A stretch of DNA of 7,271 nt from assembly GCA_021780015.1 (NCBI GenBank), contig JAJXZN010000040.1, positions 1 to 7,271 on the forward strand. Reading direction: 5' to 3'. The translations under genes and the position numbers were made by a program. Shown here piece after piece: positions 6,183-7,271 of this stretch (its first letter is position 1; each line of letters begins with the position of its first letter). The notes under the pieces are model-generated. The model was not told where the DNA came from and did no database searches. It saw nothing but the letters and a program-made list of their open reading frames with translations. The DNA comes from Pseudomonadota bacterium. Its GTDB lineage: Bacteria; Pseudomonadota; Alphaproteobacteria; Rhizobiales; Beijerinckiaceae.

Positions 6183-6213
6183 AGAGGCGCGGCGAACGCT
6201 CCGCCGCACCTCT
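6183..6213 (-). terminator. Rho-independent terminator after the GlcG-family gene
   Basis: AGAGGCGCGGCG (6183-6194) pairs with CGCCGCACCTCT (6202-6213) along 12 positions; on the minus-strand RNA one of these is a G-U pair. The loop has 7 bases. On the minus strand the stem is followed by TTTATC, a short T-run. It starts 19 bases after the TAA of the glcG-like gene and before the DHFR-like gene, so it should end the glcG transcript. Confidence 0.6.
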
Positions 6214-6232
6214 CGGGAATTTGGCGAAATTT

Positions 6233-6631
6233 TTACTTGCAGACGGCCGCCGCGGCCTCGGCGACGGCTTGATCCTGCACGCCGCTGCCGCCGCTGACTC
6301 CGACGGCACCGACGATCTTGCCGTCAACCTTCAACGGCACGCCGCCGGCGAAAATCATGACCCGGCCGTGATTGGAGACGTCGATGCCGTAGAACTGATC
6401 GCCCGGCTGGCTGTTCTCGCCGAGTTCTTTCGTCGAAAGATCGAAGGCTTTGGCGGTGAAAGCCTTGTTGATGGCGATATCGATGCTGCCGAGCCAGGCA
6501 CCGTCCATACGCGTGAAAGCCTTCAGATTGGTACCGGCATCGACGACCGCAATGTTCATCGGCTGGCCGATTTCCTTTGCCTTGGCTTCGCCGGCGGCGA
6601 TGACGCGATGGGCCTTTTCACTCGTAATCAT
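6233..6631 (-). CDS. GlcG/HbpS family protein (heme-binding-protein-like)
   Basis: The 132 residues carry the family pattern: a helical start (SEKAHRVIAAGEAKAKEIG), then MNIAVVDAGTNLKAFTRMDGAWLGSIDIAINKAFTA (about 25-60), and FAGGVPLKVDGKIVGAVGVSGGSG followed by QDQAVAEAAAA (about 93-130). GlcG/HbpS proteins form small oligomers; HbpS of Streptomyces binds heme, while GlcG of the glycolate locus has no firmly assigned function. No signal peptide is seen, so a cytoplasmic place is likely. ATG 6631 is supported by AGGAGA (6639-6644) with 7 bases between. The gene has its own terminator and is divergent from the alcohol dehydrogenase across 256 bases, with no glycolate oxidase genes nearby. The family call is firm; the ligand and the role are unknown. 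Confidence 0.88.
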   Translation of the reverse strand: MITSEKAHRVIAAGEAKAKEIGQPMNIAVVDAGTNLKAFTRMDGAWLGSIDIAINKAFTAKAFDLSTKELGENSQPGDQFYGIDVSNHGRVMIFAGGVPLKVDGKIVGAVGVSGGSGVQDQAVAEAAAAVCK

Positions 6632-6887
6632 GCAAGGTTCTCCTACGGGAGGGAATTACGACGCGCCTATTTAGCCCACTGGCGCGGCAAAGCCAGCCCT
6701 TTCGCGCCGCCCCAACGCATGCGGATAGGTTTGCCCGAATTTGCAGCAATATCTGTCAAACCGTGCCAGGATCCGATCTTGCCGCGGCCACGCCGGCGGA
6801 CCTACTGTCCGACGATCTTATTGAAGTTGGGCTTCAGCATAGCGTTTTGCTGCAAGCCGCGTGGAAATCTTAAAATCGAGGACGAAT
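6632..6887. promoter_or_regulatory. Divergent intergenic region between the GlcG-family gene and the alcohol dehydrogenase
   Basis: This 256-base stretch should hold promoters for both flanking genes. Visible pieces: the AGGAGA ribosome-binding site for the glcG-like gene (6639-6644), a short inverted repeat CTGGC-N8-GCCAG near 6678-6695, TTGACA on the minus strand near 6756-6761 without a convincing -10 partner, the dyad TGAAG-TTGGG-CTTCA (6822-6836), and GAGGA (6878-6882) five bases before the dehydrogenase ATG. I see no convincing coding frame and could not fix either promoter with confidence. Confidence 0.4.
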
Positions 6888-7271
6888 ATGACTGAAGTCC
6901 GTGGCTACGCCGCCCGCGACGCTAATTCGCCGTTGGCGCCCTTCACCTTCACCCGCCGGACGCCGGGTCCGCATGATGTCGAAATCGAGATTCTCTATTG
7001 CGGCATCTGTCATTCCGACCTGCATCAGGCGCGCAACGATTGGCGCAATTCGCTTTATCCGATGGTGCCGGGTCATGAGATCGTCGGCCGCGTTCGATCG
7101 GTCGGCGCGCATGTCAAGAAGCTGAAGGCCGGCGATCTCGCCGCGGTCGGCTGCATGGTCGATTCCTGCCGCCAATGTTCGGCTTGCAACGACGATCTCG
7201 AACAATATTGCGAGCATGGCCCGACCTGGACCTACAATTGCAAAGAGCGCAACAGCGAGCAGCTGACCTTC
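6888..7271 (+). CDS. Zinc-dependent NAD(P) alcohol dehydrogenase, CAD/YahK type, N-terminal part (cut by right edge)
   Basis: The frame is open from ATG 6888 to the edge, giving 128 residues of a protein normally about 350 long. It matches the GroES-like N-terminal domain of the medium-chain zinc dehydrogenases. CGICHSDLH (38-46) gives the catalytic zinc ligand Cys41, with His42 and Ser43; VPGHEIVG (60-67) gives His63 and Glu64; Cys94, Cys97, Cys100 and Cys108 form the structural zinc lobe. The start MTEVRGYAARDANSPLAPF and the stretch EQYCEHGPTWTYN resemble the cinnamyl-alcohol-dehydrogenase-like YahK group, which reduces a broad range of aldehydes, usually with NADPH. GAGGA (6878-6882) lies 5 bases before the ATG. 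The cofactor domain is outside the window, so coenzyme preference cannot be read. Confidence 0.9.
   Translation, partial: MTEVRGYAARDANSPLAPFTFTRRTPGPHDVEIEILYCGICHSDLHQARNDWRNSLYPMVPGHEIVGRVRSVGAHVKKLKAGDLAAVGCMVDSCRQCSACNDDLEQYCEHGPTWTYNCKERNSEQLTF

Noticed and set aside
5161..6297. 378-codon open frame on the plus strand across hom, the DHFR-like gene and a terminator
   Set aside because: It spans three unrelated units on the other strand and has low-complexity, Arg/Ala-rich content.
6756..6761. TTGACA on the minus strand as the -35 of the GlcG-like gene
   Set aside because: No -10-like hexamer is present at 15-19 bases' distance, so no promoter is called on it.
6170..6895. 241-codon open frame on the plus strand opposite the GlcG-like gene
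   Set aside because: It is antisense to a conserved protein and continues through the intergenic region and into the dehydrogenase start in another frame; no motifs are seen.

Overview
The window reads as high-GC chromosomal DNA of an alphaproteobacterium, most likely of the order Hyphomicrobiales (Rhizobiales). The support is gene order and protein flavour: trpC-moaC-moeA in tandem and hom-glpX in tandem are arrangements known from that order, and the short exported ClpP-like protein and the GlsB/YeaQ-type membrane protein are common there. I cannot name a genus. No rRNA, tRNA, CRISPR array, insertion sequence or phage gene is visible.

Left part (1-2289, mostly + strand): the first ~155 bases encode, on the minus strand, the N-terminus of a probable exported protein-L-isoaspartate O-methyltransferase that runs off the left edge. 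It abuts, and in reading frame overlaps, a trpC that lacks its 5' half. This junction is the oddest thing in the window: either a genuine rearrangement that broke trpC or an assembly join. Downstream of it, trpC (3' half), moaC and moeA are packed without gaps and are probably translationally coupled. MoaC and MoeA act early and late in molybdenum cofactor synthesis.

Middle (2290-3284, + strand): two small single genes, each with a dyad-symmetric leader. One encodes a GlsB/YeaQ/YmgE-type membrane protein and the other a short exported ClpP-fold-like protein of unknown function.

Right-centre (3286-6631, - strand): read in the direction of transcription, the order is a GlcG/HbpS-family protein with its own terminator, a small divergent dihydrofolate-reductase-like protein (folate or possibly methanopterin reductase), homoserine dehydrogenase (hom), and class II fructose-1,6-bisphosphatase (glpX). 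The hom and glpX genes are coupled: the glpX ribosome-binding site overlaps the hom stop codon. The glpX gene ends one base from the stop of the converging exported-protein gene.

Right end (6632-7271): a 256-bp divergent intergenic region precedes a zinc-dependent alcohol dehydrogenase of the CAD/YahK type, cut by the right edge.

Most of the window is core metabolism: tryptophan, molybdenum cofactor, threonine/methionine branch, gluconeogenesis or Calvin cycle, and pterin reduction. I did not find a convincing new multi-gene system. The points worth a second look are the trpC/pcm junction, the DHFR-like protein, and the two structured leaders.
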